Assembly (NCBI GenBank): GCA_023390635.1
Contig: JAEWCM010000030.1
Coordinates: 1 to 5,607 of the forward strand
Reading direction: 5' to 3'
From: Bacillota bacterium
Lineage (GTDB): Bacteria; Bacillota; Desulfitobacteriia; Desulfitobacteriales; Desulfitobacteriaceae
DNA length: 5,607 nucleotides
Positions 5,256-5,607 of this stretch are shown piece after piece. Both the position numbers and the translations under genes were made by a program. Each line of letters begins with the position of its first letter. Position 1 is the first letter of the stretch. The notes beneath the pieces are model-generated. The model saw only the letters and a list, made by a program, of their open reading frames with translations, searched no databases and had not been told where the DNA came from.

Positions 5256-5607
5256 TTAAGAAAGACCGGACCGTTTGATATTGACGAAAGTTTCATTAAA
5301 AGCTAAGCCGGCAGCCCCGGTATAGCACCTGCCCATATCGGTGAGGCGGGCGGAAAGCAAGTCGTTGATGCGGGGTTTATGCAAAGGCAGAGATTCCTGA
5401 TAAATGACCAGTGTATCGTTAGGCAGGCTGGGATTGACACTGACTACCGCTTCAATTTGCCCCAGATCGTTATAAACTATGGCTTTGCTACCGGGAGTCA
5501 GGTCATACCGGGATGCTGAAGCAGCGGAAAGATGCACGATATAATCGTCAGCGTCTGTGCCGGAGTAAGACTGAGAATTTAAAGTAGAGCTGTGATGGGG
5601 GGTAAGG
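5256..5607 (-). CDS. Molybdopterin oxidoreductase catalytic subunit, C-terminal domain (partial)
   Basis: The frame is open from the right window edge to TAA 5258-5256, giving about 116 residues of the C-terminus. It shows the molybdopterin-dinucleotide-binding domain of the DMSO reductase family: a LTPHHSSTLNSQ segment at the edge (the family pattern TPH...T.HSQ), then 'AASASRYDLTPGSKAIVYNDLGQIEA' split as a helix, a turn (LTPG) and a beta-strand, and a C-terminal end with GLAFNETFVNIKR, like the usual '..(Y/N)(D/E)T.V.I.K' ending. A GTG inside this stretch (5537) is not a start, because homology continues upstream of it. The N-terminal part with the Tat signal, the [4Fe-4S] site and the Mo ligand is outside the window, so neither the substrate nor the location can be judged. 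It is followed by the iron-sulfur subunit gene, which is the normal order. Confidence 0.85.
   Translation of the reverse strand, partial: LTPHHSSTLNSQSYSGTDADDYIVHLSAASASRYDLTPGSKAIVYNDLGQIEAVVSVNPSLPNDTLVIYQESLPLHKPRINDLLSARLTDMGRCYTGAAGLAFNETFVNIKRSGLS

Noticed and set aside
4959..5306. A 115-codon + strand frame opposite the iron-sulfur subunit.
   Set aside because: It is the antisense shadow of a gene with all 16 cluster cysteines.

Overview
The window looks like part of the chromosome of an anaerobic, respiring Gram-positive bacterium, most plausibly in the Desulfitobacterium / Desulfosporosinus / Dehalobacter group. The reasons are moderate G+C with an AT-rich intergenic region, strong Shine-Dalgarno sites, a TTG start, an FMN-binding NosR/PceC-type membrane protein, and two separate complex iron-sulfur molybdoenzyme (DMSO-reductase family) loci close together. 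The genus is an inference; no rRNA or other marker gene is present.

Left part, + strand, 1-2937: the 3' end of one operon. It holds the C-terminal end of a TorD/DmsD-type chaperone, then a 385-residue polyferredoxin with a C-terminal zinc-ribbon-like motif, then a membrane flavoprotein. The flavoprotein has an N-terminal anchor, an FMN-binding domain with the covalent flavinylation motif, more membrane helices and two CX3CP motifs. Gaps of 49 and 24 bases suggest co-transcription, and the operon ends at a clear intrinsic terminator (2891-2937). The likely logic is that TorD matures an exported molybdoenzyme encoded left of the window, while the polyferredoxin and the membrane flavoprotein carry electrons between the cytoplasm or quinone pool and that enzyme.

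Middle, - strand, 4194-2972: a moeA-like gene for molybdenum insertion into molybdopterin, converging on the first operon. It is split by a one-base frameshift in a C4 run (G4 on the coding strand) at 3757-3760. Restoring one base gives a continuous 407-residue MoeA. Upstream, 4200-4664 is a 465-base AT-rich gap without a convincing protein gene. It contains a perfect 10-bp hairpin carrying an AGGAGG/CCTCCT sequence, a candidate moeA promoter, and a well-formed sigma-70-type promoter followed about 70 bases later by a strong T8 terminator. The last pair could be a small RNA gene or an attenuated leader.

Right part, - strand, 5607-4608: the 3' end of a second molybdoenzyme operon. It has the C-terminal molybdopterin-dinucleotide-binding domain of a catalytic subunit (partial), a DmsB/NrfC-type subunit with four [4Fe-4S] motifs, and a hairpin terminator. 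No membrane anchor gene follows the B subunit, so any anchor must lie outside the window. MoeA activity would be needed by both flanking enzymes.
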